From positions 1 through 64,000 of the forward strand of contig NZ_QLLK01000002.1 in assembly GCF_003259505.1 (NCBI RefSeq): a stretch of 64,000 bases of DNA, written 5' to 3'. The notes under the pieces were generated by a model. The model had not been told where the DNA came from. It searched no databases and saw only the letters and a program-made list of their open reading frames with translations. The translations under genes were made by a program, and so were the position numbers. Below are positions 15,664 through 23,951 of the stretch, in pieces; position 1 is the stretch's first letter; each line of letters begins with the position of its first letter. This stretch comes from Algoriphagus yeomjeoni. Its GTDB lineage: Bacteria > Bacteroidota > Bacteroidia > Cytophagales > Cyclobacteriaceae.

Positions 15664-17373
15664 TTATGAGTTAGGTTTTAAAAAGTTTTGATATCCAGAT
15701 TGATTTCCTTGATAGAGCAGGTACCCATTATCCATCACGATTACCTGATTGGCGGATTGGATTACATCTTTATCTTGGGTAACCATTAGTAAGGTCCAAT
15801 CTCCTCGAAATAAGTAAGATTGCACCCGTTCCTTTACATCTTTATCGAGATGCTGCAGTGCATTTTCCAAAATCATGGCTTTAGGCTGGCCTACTAGAGC
15901 CCTAGCCAGCATAATTGCCTGAGCCATTTTCCTGGAAAGCCCCCTTCCTTCTGGCAGTAAAATAGTATTCAAATCTTCGGGTAATTGGTATATAAACTCC
16001 TTTAAACCAACCAATTCAATAAGAAAATCCAATTGACCCTTATCAATTTCTCTTCCTATTAGGATGTTTTCGGAAATAGATCCGTGGAATATCTGCTGCA
16101 ATTCCATACAGTCACCTACTACTGAGCGGTACTTATCCAAATGAATCAGTTCAAGTGAAAGGTCATTGATTTTAATAGTGCCTTTATAGGTCTGATAAAG
16201 CCCAGAAAAGAGTGCCAGCATAGCACTTTTACCACTCCCACTTTTGCCGGTAATTACAGCTTTAGTTCCTGGCTCTATAGTGAGTGTGACTCCATTCACG
16301 ATAGGTTTACTCACATCTTTTGGCTGAAAAACAAGATTTTCCATCGCCAGCTTAATCCCGTTGGACTGCTGGGTGATGTCCTTTTCTGACTCTTTGTGGT
16401 CTTCAAGCTCGATATCCATGACCTGACCCAGTTTCTCAGAAGCCACTAGCGTATCATAAACTGTTTCTAAGGAAAGAATCAACTTCTCCACCGCGTTAAC
16501 TACCATTAGGATAATCACCTCTGCCGCTACGAATTGCCCTATACTGATCTGCTCATTGATCAGCAACAAACTCCCTGCTATGAGCAAACTGGTGACAATC
16601 AGAACTTTGAACCCAATCAAAACCTTGTATTGTAGTATCAAAACAGCGAAGTGATTCGATCTAAAATCAATGTAACGCTTGAGCAATTTGTCTACACGAA
16701 GAATGGGAAGCTTCGAATTCCCTCCTACTAGCTTAAAGGTATTTAGCGTTCTTCCAATTTCCTCCAGCCAATAGGCCGTTTCGTATTTGTAGGTGGACTC
16801 TTTCAGCGCAGTAGCCATTCCTTTTGGACTGGTGAAATAGAAGATTGTGATCAATATCAGAACCAGCACAATTCCAAAAAGGATAAATGTGGCGTGATAA
16901 AAGGATAAGAGTATTAATCCGAAAATCACTTGTATTAGGGCAGTAGAATATTCCACCAAAATTTTCGAGACACCTTTTTGGAGATTCACTGTATCAAAAA
17001 AACGATTTACAATCTCAGGCGCATAAGATCCGTGTAGAAGCTCTGACTTGATCTTTGGCAATCTATAAGCCAAGGAAAGACCTGATTTTGCAAATATTCT
17101 TTGTTGCAATTTCTCAGTGATCTGTAGTTGTGAAATTTGCAAGAAACCTCCGAAAGCTATCCCTGCAGCAACCACCAAAACTAGAATAACCCAAGAAGTA
17201 GTGATCCTACCACCCAGCACGAAGTTTAAGATCGCCTGAATACCGAGTGGCAAAGAAAGCGCTACCAGACCATTCAATATTGCATAAAAGTAAATAGAAT
17301 ATACTTGGTCCTTTTCCTCTTTCAGCAGATTGAAAAATCGCTTCATCGGAGTGGTTGTATTTGAATTATTCAT
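15664..17373 (-). CDS. ABC exporter (TMD-NBD) with degenerate ATPase motifs
   Basis: 569 residues: about six membrane segments (30-300), then a nucleotide-binding domain (about 340-565). Walker A is intact (G-K-S-G-S-G-K-S, 376-383) and a Q-loop-like Q is present near 426. The signature LSGGQ is replaced by L-S-R-K-M (479-483), the Walker B D-E pair by E-N (503-504), and the switch histidine by Gln (533). Hydrolysis by the normal mechanism therefore looks impaired. There is no N-terminal C39 peptidase domain. The architecture otherwise matches type I secretion ABC proteins, and HlyD and TolC genes follow. It overlaps the TetR gene by 8 nt. Candidate roles are a slow or regulatory transporter, or one needing a second NBD partner. 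Confidence 0.88.
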   Translation of the reverse strand: MNNSNTTTPMKRFFNLLKEEKDQVYSIYFYAILNGLVALSLPLGIQAILNFVLGGRITTSWVILVLVVAAGIAFGGFLQISQLQITEKLQQRIFAKSGLSLAYRLPKIKSELLHGSYAPEIVNRFFDTVNLQKGVSKILVEYSTALIQVIFGLILLSFYHATFILFGIVLVLILITIFYFTSPKGMATALKESTYKYETAYWLEEIGRTLNTFKLVGGNSKLPILRVDKLLKRYIDFRSNHFAVLILQYKVLIGFKVLIVTSLLIAGSLLLINEQISIGQFVAAEVIILMVVNAVEKLILSLETVYDTLVASEKLGQVMDIELEDHKESEKDITQQSNGIKLAMENLVFQPKDVSKPIVNGVTLTIEPGTKAVITGKSGSGKSAMLALFSGLYQTYKGTIKINDLSLELIHLDKYRSVVGDCMELQQIFHGSISENILIGREIDKGQLDFLIELVGLKEFIYQLPEDLNTILLPEGRGLSRKMAQAIMLARALVGQPKAMILENALQHLDKDVKERVQSYLFRGDWTLLMVTQDKDVIQSANQVIVMDNGYLLYQGNQSGYQNFLKPNS

Positions 17374-18043
17374 TGGAAATTGCCTTTAGTATTAAATCTT
17401 CAAAAAAGACTAGACGGTTTTTAGAATCCAGGGACTGCTCCGTCATACCTGGTAAATGCTTGGCATTGAATGCATGAAGTAAACTGGCCTCCATGACTGT
17501 GTAAGCCAAGGTTTTTGGATAAGGATAAGTGGGGTTTATCTCATAAATCAATTCAGAAATACGCTCACCGAAATTATAAACTTGAGCAAAAATTCCATTT
17601 TCATGCTCTACATCTACAGTCTTGGTCAGGTATCCTTTGAGTGATTCATTAACGACTATGCTTCGTAGGTTTTCTGGGTCTAAATGTGCGTTTCTCATGA
17701 AAAACGGGCCATTTACTATAAGTTTCATGGCAATGGTAAGTCGGGCCTTGCTGCTTTCCAAATTTGCAGTAGCATACACATAATTGACTTCCATCCATGC
17801 CCAATACCAGGCGGTAAGATACAGCAACAACATGTGTTTATTTTCAAAATATCTATAAACGGCTGCTTCTGTGACACCAATATGAATTGCCAATTTTTTA
17901 AAGGTAAAATTTTCCATCCCCAAATTACGAATGAGGATAGCTCCCTCCTGCACTATGGAACTTCCCAACTCAGAGCTGAAAGGTTCCTTAAGGTAGAGAT
18001 TATCATGCACCTCCATCTTGATGTTATTCAACAAATTCTCCAT
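17366..18043 (-). CDS. TetR/AcrR-family regulator of the export operon
   Basis: 225-residue one-component repressor. The N-terminal HTH (about residues 40-75) contains F-K-K-L-A-I-H-I-G-V-T-E-A-A-V-Y-R-Y-F-E-N-K, the classic TetR recognition region. The remainder is the helical ligand and dimer domain. It is the first gene of the operon, so it probably controls its own transcription and that of the ABC-HlyD-TolC genes. A perfect 15-nt palindrome 66 nt upstream of its start is the obvious operator candidate. Ligand unknown. Confidence 0.92.
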   Translation of the reverse strand: MENLLNNIKMEVHDNLYLKEPFSSELGSSIVQEGAILIRNLGMENFTFKKLAIHIGVTEAAVYRYFENKHMLLLYLTAWYWAWMEVNYVYATANLESSKARLTIAMKLIVNGPFFMRNAHLDPENLRSIVVNESLKGYLTKTVDVEHENGIFAQVYNFGERISELIYEINPTYPYPKTLAYTVMEASLLHAFNAKHLPGMTEQSLDSKNRLVFFEDLILKAISNE

Positions 18044-18108
18044 AAAAATTCTTTTTGACTACCCTCATAACGCTGATCTATTGAAAAAGTTAACAAATCT
18101 TTCAAAAA

Positions 18109-18123
18109 GTTAGTAATACTAAC
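18109..18123. promoter_or_regulatory. Palindromic TetR operator candidate
   Basis: GTTAGTAATACTAAC is a perfect 7+1+7 palindrome located 66-80 nt upstream of the TetR-family gene. The TTAGT/ACTAA half-sites are of a kind often bound by TetR regulators. A second short palindrome, GTTAAC, lies about 15 nt closer to the gene. Confidence 0.55.
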
Positions 18124-18159
18124 AACATTTTGAAATCATATTAAATTCTGGGATTTTCT

Positions 18160-18540
18160 TCACTCCTTAGAAGTGTATAAATATGCCCAATAAATCAATA
18201 AAGGATGGATAATCACTAACCTAAACCAACCTGTCCAAGGTGGTAAACAAAGGCCGTTTTCTATGCAGGAATTTAGCTGTATGAAATAGACATGAGTAGG
18301 AATGAAAGCTATAAGCATGATAATTATTCCCCAGGATGCAAGAGGCCTTGATTTAGGAATTAATAGACCTATACCAAAACTAACTTCACATATCCCTGCC
18401 ATTATATTTAAAAGGAAATGATTGGGAAGGTATTCTGGAATCAATCTCAAGTAACCCTCTGGATTTATAAAATGATTAAGACCAGCTAGTAGGTAAAAAA
18501 TGGCCATTATATAAAGTGCAATGGATTTAATTTTATTCAC
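18160..18540 (-). CDS. DoxX-like four-helix membrane protein
   Basis: 126-residue integral membrane protein with four predicted helices and the DoxX-like start (A-L-Y-I-M-A-I-F-Y-L-L-A-G-L-N-H-F), including the conserved H-F-I-N-P segment. DoxX-family proteins are membrane proteins of uncertain biochemical role, sometimes linked to oxidative stress or quinone chemistry. The gene is separate from the export operon and divergent from the BCCT transporter. Confidence 0.85.
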   Translation of the reverse strand: MNKIKSIALYIMAIFYLLAGLNHFINPEGYLRLIPEYLPNHFLLNIMAGICEVSFGIGLLIPKSRPLASWGIIIMLIAFIPTHVYFIQLNSCIENGLCLPPWTGWFRLVIIHPLLIYWAYLYTSKE

Positions 18541-18618
18541 TGGAGATGCTTTTAGGATTTAAACACGAAATATTCATTCATTTTTGTGGGAATTCGAAAT
18601 CCGGTATCTTCCTGATTC

Positions 18619-20148
18619 ATGACAAGAAACACTATATTTTTCGGTTTTAATGTTCGCCCTTGGGTCTTTTGGCCACCTTTTATTCTATTAATTGTTGCAG
18701 TTTTCAGTAGCATCATATTCCCAGAATCATTTATCTCAGTTTTCAGGAATATACAGCAACTGATACTTCGCAACTTTAGCCTAGGATTTAGCTGGGTTTC
18801 CTTGCTGATGACACTACTTACCATTGCTGCACTCTTTTCACCCATAGGAAAGTATAAAATAGGCGGCAAAAATGCGATTCCAAGACTAAATAGAATCAGC
18901 TGGTTTGCAATAGTTCTCTGCACAACCATAGCAGTTGGGATCTTGTTTTGGGGAAGTGCAGAACCGCTCTCGCATTTCCTCTTTCCGCCGGACTTTAAAA
19001 GATTTGAACCGAATTCAGAAGAAGCCAAGTCCTTTGCTTTGGGCGCATTGTATTTTCATTGGGGATTTACACCCTATGCGATTTATGCCGTTCCAGCATT
19101 AGTTTTCGCCTTAATGTACTACTCAGGTAAAAGCCGATTTAGCCTGGGAATAATGCTTAGACCCATTCTTGGAAGTTCTCCTCATCCATTCTGGGAAACT
19201 GGACTGGATATGTTCAGTCTTTTTGCACTTGTAACTGGAATGGCAGCAGCACTAGGAGCTGGGATTCTTAGTTTATCCGGTGGGTTTTTGGCTTTCTTCC
19301 CAGATCTAGACCCTACGTTTCTGACTGGCTTAATTACGCTGGCAATCTTAATAACCTTCATAATTTCCGCTTCAACAGGTATCGAAAAAGGGATCAAAAA
19401 CCTGTCTCTGTTTAATTTGGGCTTCTTTTTCCTGATCGCTATCCTATTTGTGATTTTAGGAGAAAAAGCCCAAATATTCAGTTCAATTGGAATTGGCTTC
19501 AAGGAATACTTCACAAATTTCGCCGACCTCAGCTTACAACTGAGTGGTGCAGGAAATACTTGGACCTATGATTGGTCCACATTTAATTTTGCCATGTGGA
19601 TGGCTTGGGCACCAATGACAGCGCTATTCCTTGGGAAAATAGCCATTGGTAGAACTGTCAGAGAGTTTCTATTGGTAAACTGGCTTTTTCCAGCCCTCTT
19701 TTGTTTGATTTGGATGGGAATATTCGGAGGAACTACCTTGGATTTTGCAGCCGATAATCCTCTTATTTATAAGAATCTATTTCTAAATTCTGGGCCAGAA
19801 TCAATTATTTATAAGGTTTTTGAAGACATGGGCTATTTCAAAGTATTTGCCCAACTCTTCATCCTTGGTATTTTCATTTCCTATGTAACAGCCGCAGATT
19901 CCAGCACAGATGCTTTGGCAAGTATCAGTATGAAAAAGCAAACTGGAGATCCATTTCGATCAGATACAAATTTGAAAGTGATCTGGGGAGTCCTAATCGG
20001 CTTCTTATCTTGGGTTATGATTACTTTTTCAGGAATTGACGGGGTGAGGATCTTGTCAGTTATTGGTGGGTTACCCGCATTGTTTTTCCTGCTATTAGTA
20101 TCAATATCACTCGTTCTAATTCTGATTTCACCCAAAAAATATTTATAA
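18619..20148 (+). CDS. BCCT-family betaine/carnitine/choline-type transporter
   Basis: 509-residue secondary transporter with about 12 membrane helices. Diagnostic segments are W-G-S-A-E-P-L near residue 112, G-M-A-A-A-L-G-A-G near 205 (the unwound TM helix of BCCTs), and M-A-W-A-P-M...I-A-I-G-R-T-V-R-E-F near 330-350. It probably imports a trimethylammonium osmolyte such as glycine betaine with sodium or protons. The long cytoplasmic tails that sense osmotic stress in BetP are absent. It ends 2 bp from the convergent DUF983 gene. Confidence 0.92.
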   Translation: MTRNTIFFGFNVRPWVFWPPFILLIVAVFSSIIFPESFISVFRNIQQLILRNFSLGFSWVSLLMTLLTIAALFSPIGKYKIGGKNAIPRLNRISWFAIVLCTTIAVGILFWGSAEPLSHFLFPPDFKRFEPNSEEAKSFALGALYFHWGFTPYAIYAVPALVFALMYYSGKSRFSLGIMLRPILGSSPHPFWETGLDMFSLFALVTGMAAALGAGILSLSGGFLAFFPDLDPTFLTGLITLAILITFIISASTGIEKGIKNLSLFNLGFFFLIAILFVILGEKAQIFSSIGIGFKEYFTNFADLSLQLSGAGNTWTYDWSTFNFAMWMAWAPMTALFLGKIAIGRTVREFLLVNWLFPALFCLIWMGIFGGTTLDFAADNPLIYKNLFLNSGPESIIYKVFEDMGYFKVFAQLFILGIFISYVTAADSSTDALASISMKKQTGDPFRSDTNLKVIWGVLIGFLSWVMITFSGIDGVRILSVIGGLPALFFLLLVSISLVLILISPKKYL

Positions 20149-20150
20149 AA

Positions 20151-20525
20151 TCAGTATCCGCGATATTTCAGCTTACCAACATTATAGAGGTATAAAACTT
20201 TCGAGTAACGAAGCATCAAGGGTAATAAAATCACATTTGAAACTGCTACCACGGTTAGGTACATCCAGACCTCAGGGCGCTCCATCAACACATTCAAAAC
20301 TACCATAGTAGTAATAACCAACGCTACCGAAAAAGCATAGCTGACATACATAGCTCCATAGAAAAAATCGGGTTCTGCATGAAAATTCGCCCCACAAACA
20401 GAGCATGTCTTATTTACCTCAGACAATTTTCTATAGCTATATACAGGAACTGAGAATAAATCTCCTTCGTGACATTTCGGACATTTGGCCTTTGCAATTG
20501 CCTTAATGGTACTTTTATTACTCAT
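20151..20525 (-). CDS. DUF983 family membrane protein
   Basis: 124 residues. An N-terminal zinc-ribbon (C-P-K-C-H-E-G-D-L-F near residue 15; C-S-V-C-G-A-N-F near 41) precedes two membrane helices. This is the DUF983 layout, common in Bacteroidota and Alphaproteobacteria and of unknown function. It is separated from the upstream lipoprotein operon by a hairpin terminator, so it is probably its own unit. Confidence 0.88.
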   Translation of the reverse strand: MSNKSTIKAIAKAKCPKCHEGDLFSVPVYSYRKLSEVNKTCSVCGANFHAEPDFFYGAMYVSYAFSVALVITTMVVLNVLMERPEVWMYLTVVAVSNVILLPLMLRYSKVLYLYNVGKLKYRGY

Positions 20526-20560
20526 GTCTGATTAGTATTGAAAATGGCGAATATCCAATA

Positions 20561-20584
20561 AGAAAGGGCTATCAAAATAGCCTT
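20561..20584 (-). terminator. Terminator after the small 68-residue gene
   Basis: GGCTAT (20567-20572) and ATAGCC (20577-20582) with a CAAA loop form a hairpin. On the minus strand it is followed by CTTTCTT. It directly abuts the stop codon of the upstream small gene. Confidence 0.6.
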
Positions 20585-20791
20585 CTATCGATAAATCTCA
20601 TCGATATCGTAGTCTTTGCCTATGCCCCACTGTAATAACTCTTCTATAGTATAGAATTCCAGTGTATCAAGGTCCTTCACTTTGAAATTAGTCCCTCTCA
20701 GACGGGAGATAATCTCCAATTGTCTGATTTCTCCCATGTTGATCAATTGGTATTTTCTACCTACACGCAGATTATCAAGCGCTATTGGCAT
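20585..20791 (-). CDS. Small conserved-looking hypothetical protein
   Basis: 68 residues, mixed charged and beta-rich, with the pattern R-V-G-R-K-Y-Q-L-I-N-M-G-E followed by I-I-S-R-L-R-G-T-N-F-K-V-K-D. This could be a small SH3-like barrel. I do not recognise the family. It starts 5 bp after the DUF4920 lipoprotein stop on the same strand and is followed by a terminator, so it is the second gene of a two-gene operon. There is no signal peptide, hence cytoplasmic. Confidence 0.65.
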   Translation of the reverse strand: MPIALDNLRVGRKYQLINMGEIRQLEIISRLRGTNFKVKDLDTLEFYTIEELLQWGIGKDYDIDEIYR

Positions 20792-20796
20792 ATAAA

Positions 20797-21315
20797 TTAA
20801 GCTTTATCTTTAATCACAACTCCAACAGCTTCAAAGGTAATTTCACGCTTAGGCTCAGTGATTTTTGCTACATCTTCCTTGCTCATTCCACCATCTTCAG
20901 CATAATGTCTCAACGTCTCGACATCCGTTTCTGTCAATATAGCCACGCCTTCCAAAATGATAGGATAACCCTGAGATGTAGTCGGAACAAAAAATCCGTA
21001 ATCTTTAAAGGTAACGCGCATACTTTCTCCATTTGGTAGATCCATAGTAAGCCAGCAGCCTTTCTTGGTACAAACCTCCTTAATTTCACCTGCAATCTTT
21101 CCTTCAAAGTTTCCTTCTTTTTCAACCACAGAAATCATTTCCGCAGGAGAAACCACGTCGGCAACTTCAAGATCTGCTCCATAGTTTCCGGGGATTTCTT
21201 TGACAGAGCTTACTTCAGTTATTACTTCTTCAGCAGTTGAATCCGCTTTCTGATTTTGACAAGCAGTATTCAATGCGATTCCACAACCGAGTATAAATAA
21301 ATATGATTTCTTCAT
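20797..21315 (-). CDS. DUF4920-family lipoprotein
   Basis: 172-residue lipoprotein (leader ending L-N-T-A-C near residue 19) followed by a Glu/Ser-rich linker and a DUF4920 beta domain. That domain contains F-E-G-K-I-A-G-E-I-K-E-V-C-T-K-K-G-C-W-L, a C-x4-C motif reminiscent of small metal- or OB-type periplasmic folds. Function unknown. A TATTTTTG -7-like box lies at 21342-21335 upstream, without a well-spaced -33 element. It is first in a two-gene unit with the 68-residue protein. Confidence 0.85.
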   Translation of the reverse strand: MKKSYLFILGCGIALNTACQNQKADSTAEEVITEVSSVKEIPGNYGADLEVADVVSPAEMISVVEKEGNFEGKIAGEIKEVCTKKGCWLTMDLPNGESMRVTFKDYGFFVPTTSQGYPIILEGVAILTETDVETLRHYAEDGGMSKEDVAKITEPKREITFEAVGVVIKDKA

Positions 21316-21538
21316 AGCGTAAATGATTTAGGCTCAAAAATACGCCTAAGATTTGGAGAGAAAAAGGAAAGCTCAAATGTTTGGCAAACTTATAGCAATT
21401 CGGAATTCCTGCCTATTTAGCCTATCTATTACAAATAAATCGATTGCGAAAAAGATTTTAAACAATTTTTTCAATAAAACTTCAATTTTTTTAACAATCC
21501 TGTAATTTTACGTGCTAATTAACCTTTTGACCCTGCAC

Positions 21539-23431
21539 ATGCCTCATCCTACTAAATTTATCATCGATTTTGATAGCACATTCACTCAAGTAGAAGCCCT
21601 CGATATCCTTGGCGAAATCAGTCTTCTAAATGATCCTCAAAGAGAAGAAAAACTACAAGCGATAAAGGACATTACTGATAAGGGAATGGAAGGAAATGTG
21701 ACCTTTCGTGACAGTTTGATCCAACGAATTGAAATACTCAAAGCTAATAAATCCCAAATCACTGATTTGATCGCTGCTTTGAAAAAGAAAGTTTCCAAGT
21801 CCTTTGAGCGAAATAAGGAATTTCTTCAGGAAAATTCTGAAAACATCTACATCGTTTCCAATGGATTCAAGGACTTCATTATACCCATAGTAGGAGCTTA
21901 TGGAATTCATGAAAACAATGTTTTTGCAAATGAATTTGTCTATGATGATGCAGATAACATTGTAGACTTTAATCGTGACAATCCTCTCTCTCAGAATAAT
22001 GGAAAAGCGGAAACGATCAAAAAAATCAATCTAGAAGGCGAAATCTATGTGATCGGTGATGGATATACTGATTATGAAATCAAAAAATCAGGTCTAGCCA
22101 ATAAGTTTTATGCATTTACTGAAAATGTAAATCGTCCTAAAGTAACCAAAGAGGCTGATCACATTGCGCCTAGTTTAGATGAAATCTTATACGTTAATAA
22201 TTTGAACACGAAATTCTCTTACCCGAAAAGCAGAATCAAGGTATTGCTCCTTGAAAATGTCCACCAAATCGGTGTTGATTTACTCAAAGAAGAAGGCTAC
22301 GAAGTAGAAGTAGTAAGCTCGGCTATGTCTGAGGAAGAACTTTGCGAGAAAATCAAGAATGTATCCATCATAGGTATCCGTTCCAAAACTAATATTACGC
22401 GTAAGGTCCTGGAAAATGCCAATCGATTGATCGCAGTTGGTGCATTTTGTATTGGTACCAATCAGATTGATTTGGAAGCTTGTCAGGAAAAAGGGATAGC
22501 GGTATTCAACGCGCCATTCAGCAACACCAGATCTGTGGTGGAAATGGCAATCGCAGAGATCATCTTCCTGATGAGAGGTTTTGCAGATAAAACTGCTGCA
22601 CTCCACCAAAGCAAATGGGATAAATCTGCAAGTGGAAGCTTTGAAATCAGAGGTAAAAAACTAGGCATTATTGGCTACGGAAATATTGGGGCCCAGCTTT
22701 CGGTTCTTGCGGAGAGTATGGGAATGAACGTATTCTATTACGATGTGATTGAGCGCTTAGCACTTGGAAATGCAACCAAAATCGACAGCCTTGACGAGTT
22801 GCTTAGCCTATGCGACGTGATCACACTTCACGTGGATGGCAGAAAAGAGAATGCAAACATTTTGGACAGATCGAAAATCGCCTTGATGAAGAAGGGGGCA
22901 ATCTTGCTCAATCTAAGCCGTGGACATGTGGTGGAAATTCCTGCTTTGAGAGACGCAATTCTTTCCGGTCATCTTGCAGGCTGTGCAGTGGATGTATTCC
23001 CTGAGGAACCAAAAAACAATACCGAACCCCTGACCTCAGAACTCATCGGTCTTCCAAACACGATTCTTACTCCACACATAGGAGGAAGTACTTCTGAAGC
23101 TCAGGAAAATATCGCACGCTTCGTTCCAGGGAAAATCATGGAATACATCAACACAGGCAACACCTACAACTCTGTGAATTTCCCGAATATCCAGTTGCCT
23201 TTCTTACAAAATGCGCATAGACTGATTCACATTCACATGAACGAGCCTGGAGTTTTGGCTAAAATCAACCAGATTTTGGCAAACTTCGAAATCAACATTG
23301 TGGGACAGTACTTAAAGACTAATGAGAAGATCGGTTATGTGATCACAGATATCGACAAGGCCTATTCCACGGAGGCGATTGATGCGTTGAAACAAATCCC
23401 AGGAACAATCCGATTCAGAGTTCTTTATTAG
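21539..23431 (+). CDS. serA: Fusion of phosphoserine-phosphatase-like HAD and phosphoglycerate dehydrogenase
   Basis: 630-residue bifunctional-looking protein of serine biosynthesis. Residues 1-about 225 form a SerB-like HAD phosphatase: D-F-D-S-T (nucleophile Asp10, acid Asp12), V-S-N-G-F, the N-G-K lysine motif and G-D-G-Y-T-D. Residues about 230-630 are a full D-3-phosphoglycerate dehydrogenase: NAD motif G-Y-G-N-I-G, catalytic Arg in L-S-R-G-H, Glu in F-P-E-E-P, His in T-P-H-I-G-G, and a C-terminal ACT domain (M-N-E-P-G-V-L) for serine feedback. The first and last pathway steps are thus joined; the middle enzyme SerC is not here. ATG 21539 is preferred over GTG 21512 because the HAD strand begins directly after it. 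Confidence 0.92.
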   Translation: MPHPTKFIIDFDSTFTQVEALDILGEISLLNDPQREEKLQAIKDITDKGMEGNVTFRDSLIQRIEILKANKSQITDLIAALKKKVSKSFERNKEFLQENSENIYIVSNGFKDFIIPIVGAYGIHENNVFANEFVYDDADNIVDFNRDNPLSQNNGKAETIKKINLEGEIYVIGDGYTDYEIKKSGLANKFYAFTENVNRPKVTKEADHIAPSLDEILYVNNLNTKFSYPKSRIKVLLLENVHQIGVDLLKEEGYEVEVVSSAMSEEELCEKIKNVSIIGIRSKTNITRKVLENANRLIAVGAFCIGTNQIDLEACQEKGIAVFNAPFSNTRSVVEMAIAEIIFLMRGFADKTAALHQSKWDKSASGSFEIRGKKLGIIGYGNIGAQLSVLAESMGMNVFYYDVIERLALGNATKIDSLDELLSLCDVITLHVDGRKENANILDRSKIALMKKGAILLNLSRGHVVEIPALRDAILSGHLAGCAVDVFPEEPKNNTEPLTSELIGLPNTILTPHIGGSTSEAQENIARFVPGKIMEYINTGNTYNSVNFPNIQLPFLQNAHRLIHIHMNEPGVLAKINQILANFEINIVGQYLKTNEKIGYVITDIDKAYSTEAIDALKQIPGTIRFRVLY

Positions 23432-23452
23432 GAATTACGATTTCTTCAAACC

Positions 23453-23480
23453 AAAAAGTCCCGAATTATCGGGACTTTTT
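23453..23480 (+). terminator. Terminator between serA fusion and DinB-like gene
   Basis: AAAAAGTCCCGA (23453-23464) and TCGGGACTTTTT (23469-23480) form a 12-bp stem with an ATTA loop. The flanking A and T runs make it active in both directions. Confidence 0.9.
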
Positions 23481-23499
23481 AGGTTCAAGCTGTTTTATA

Positions 23500-23946
23500 T
23501 TACTTATCCAACAACCTCCTATGGTAATTAATCTGCCCTAAATGGTAGCTAAAATGGCCAAAGAGGTGAATCAGGAAAAAATTGTAAGACATTTTACCGC
23601 CAAGTACTTCCAACGGATAATCCTTATCTAACATGCTCTCATCCAGACCTTCCAGGCTGGCGGTCACTACATTTTGAAGTTTCTCAACCATCGCGATCAA
23701 TTCAGCTTTTGGAACATTCTTCCCAGCAAATTCAAACTCTCTATCTCTAGTGTAGTCGAAACCACCAATCTCTTTTCCTACGAAATTAGACATGTTCCCG
23801 ACCAAATGAAGGCAAAGGTTACCTGCCGAGTTGGTAATGTTGTGTTCCACTTTCCATAGATTTTCTTCCTTGGAATAGGCGTTGATTTCTGCTTTCAACC
23901 GCTCAATATCCCGCTCAAAAAGTCTTATTAATTCTTTCAGTACCAT
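23500..23946 (-). CDS. DinB/DUF1572-family protein
   Basis: 148-residue four-helix-bundle protein of the DinB/YfiT superfamily (DUF1572-like). Putative metal ligands are the His in L-C-L-H-L-V-G-N (about residue 47) and two His in H-L-F-G-H-F-S-Y-H near residues 129-137, the usual three-His arrangement. Some relatives act as thiol S-transferases; the function here is unknown. It lies 5 bp downstream of the muramidase gene on the same strand, so the two may be co-transcribed. Confidence 0.85.
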   Translation of the reverse strand: MVLKELIRLFERDIERLKAEINAYSKEENLWKVEHNITNSAGNLCLHLVGNMSNFVGKEIGGFDYTRDREFEFAGKNVPKAELIAMVEKLQNVVTASLEGLDESMLDKDYPLEVLGGKMSYNFFLIHLFGHFSYHLGQINYHRRLLDK

Positions 23947-23951
23947 AGCGT

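Noticed and set aside
18552..19028. Open minus-strand frame of 158 codons opposite the BCCT transporter
   Set aside because: It lies entirely antisense to the start of a clear transporter gene, has no recognisable domain and has low-complexity composition.
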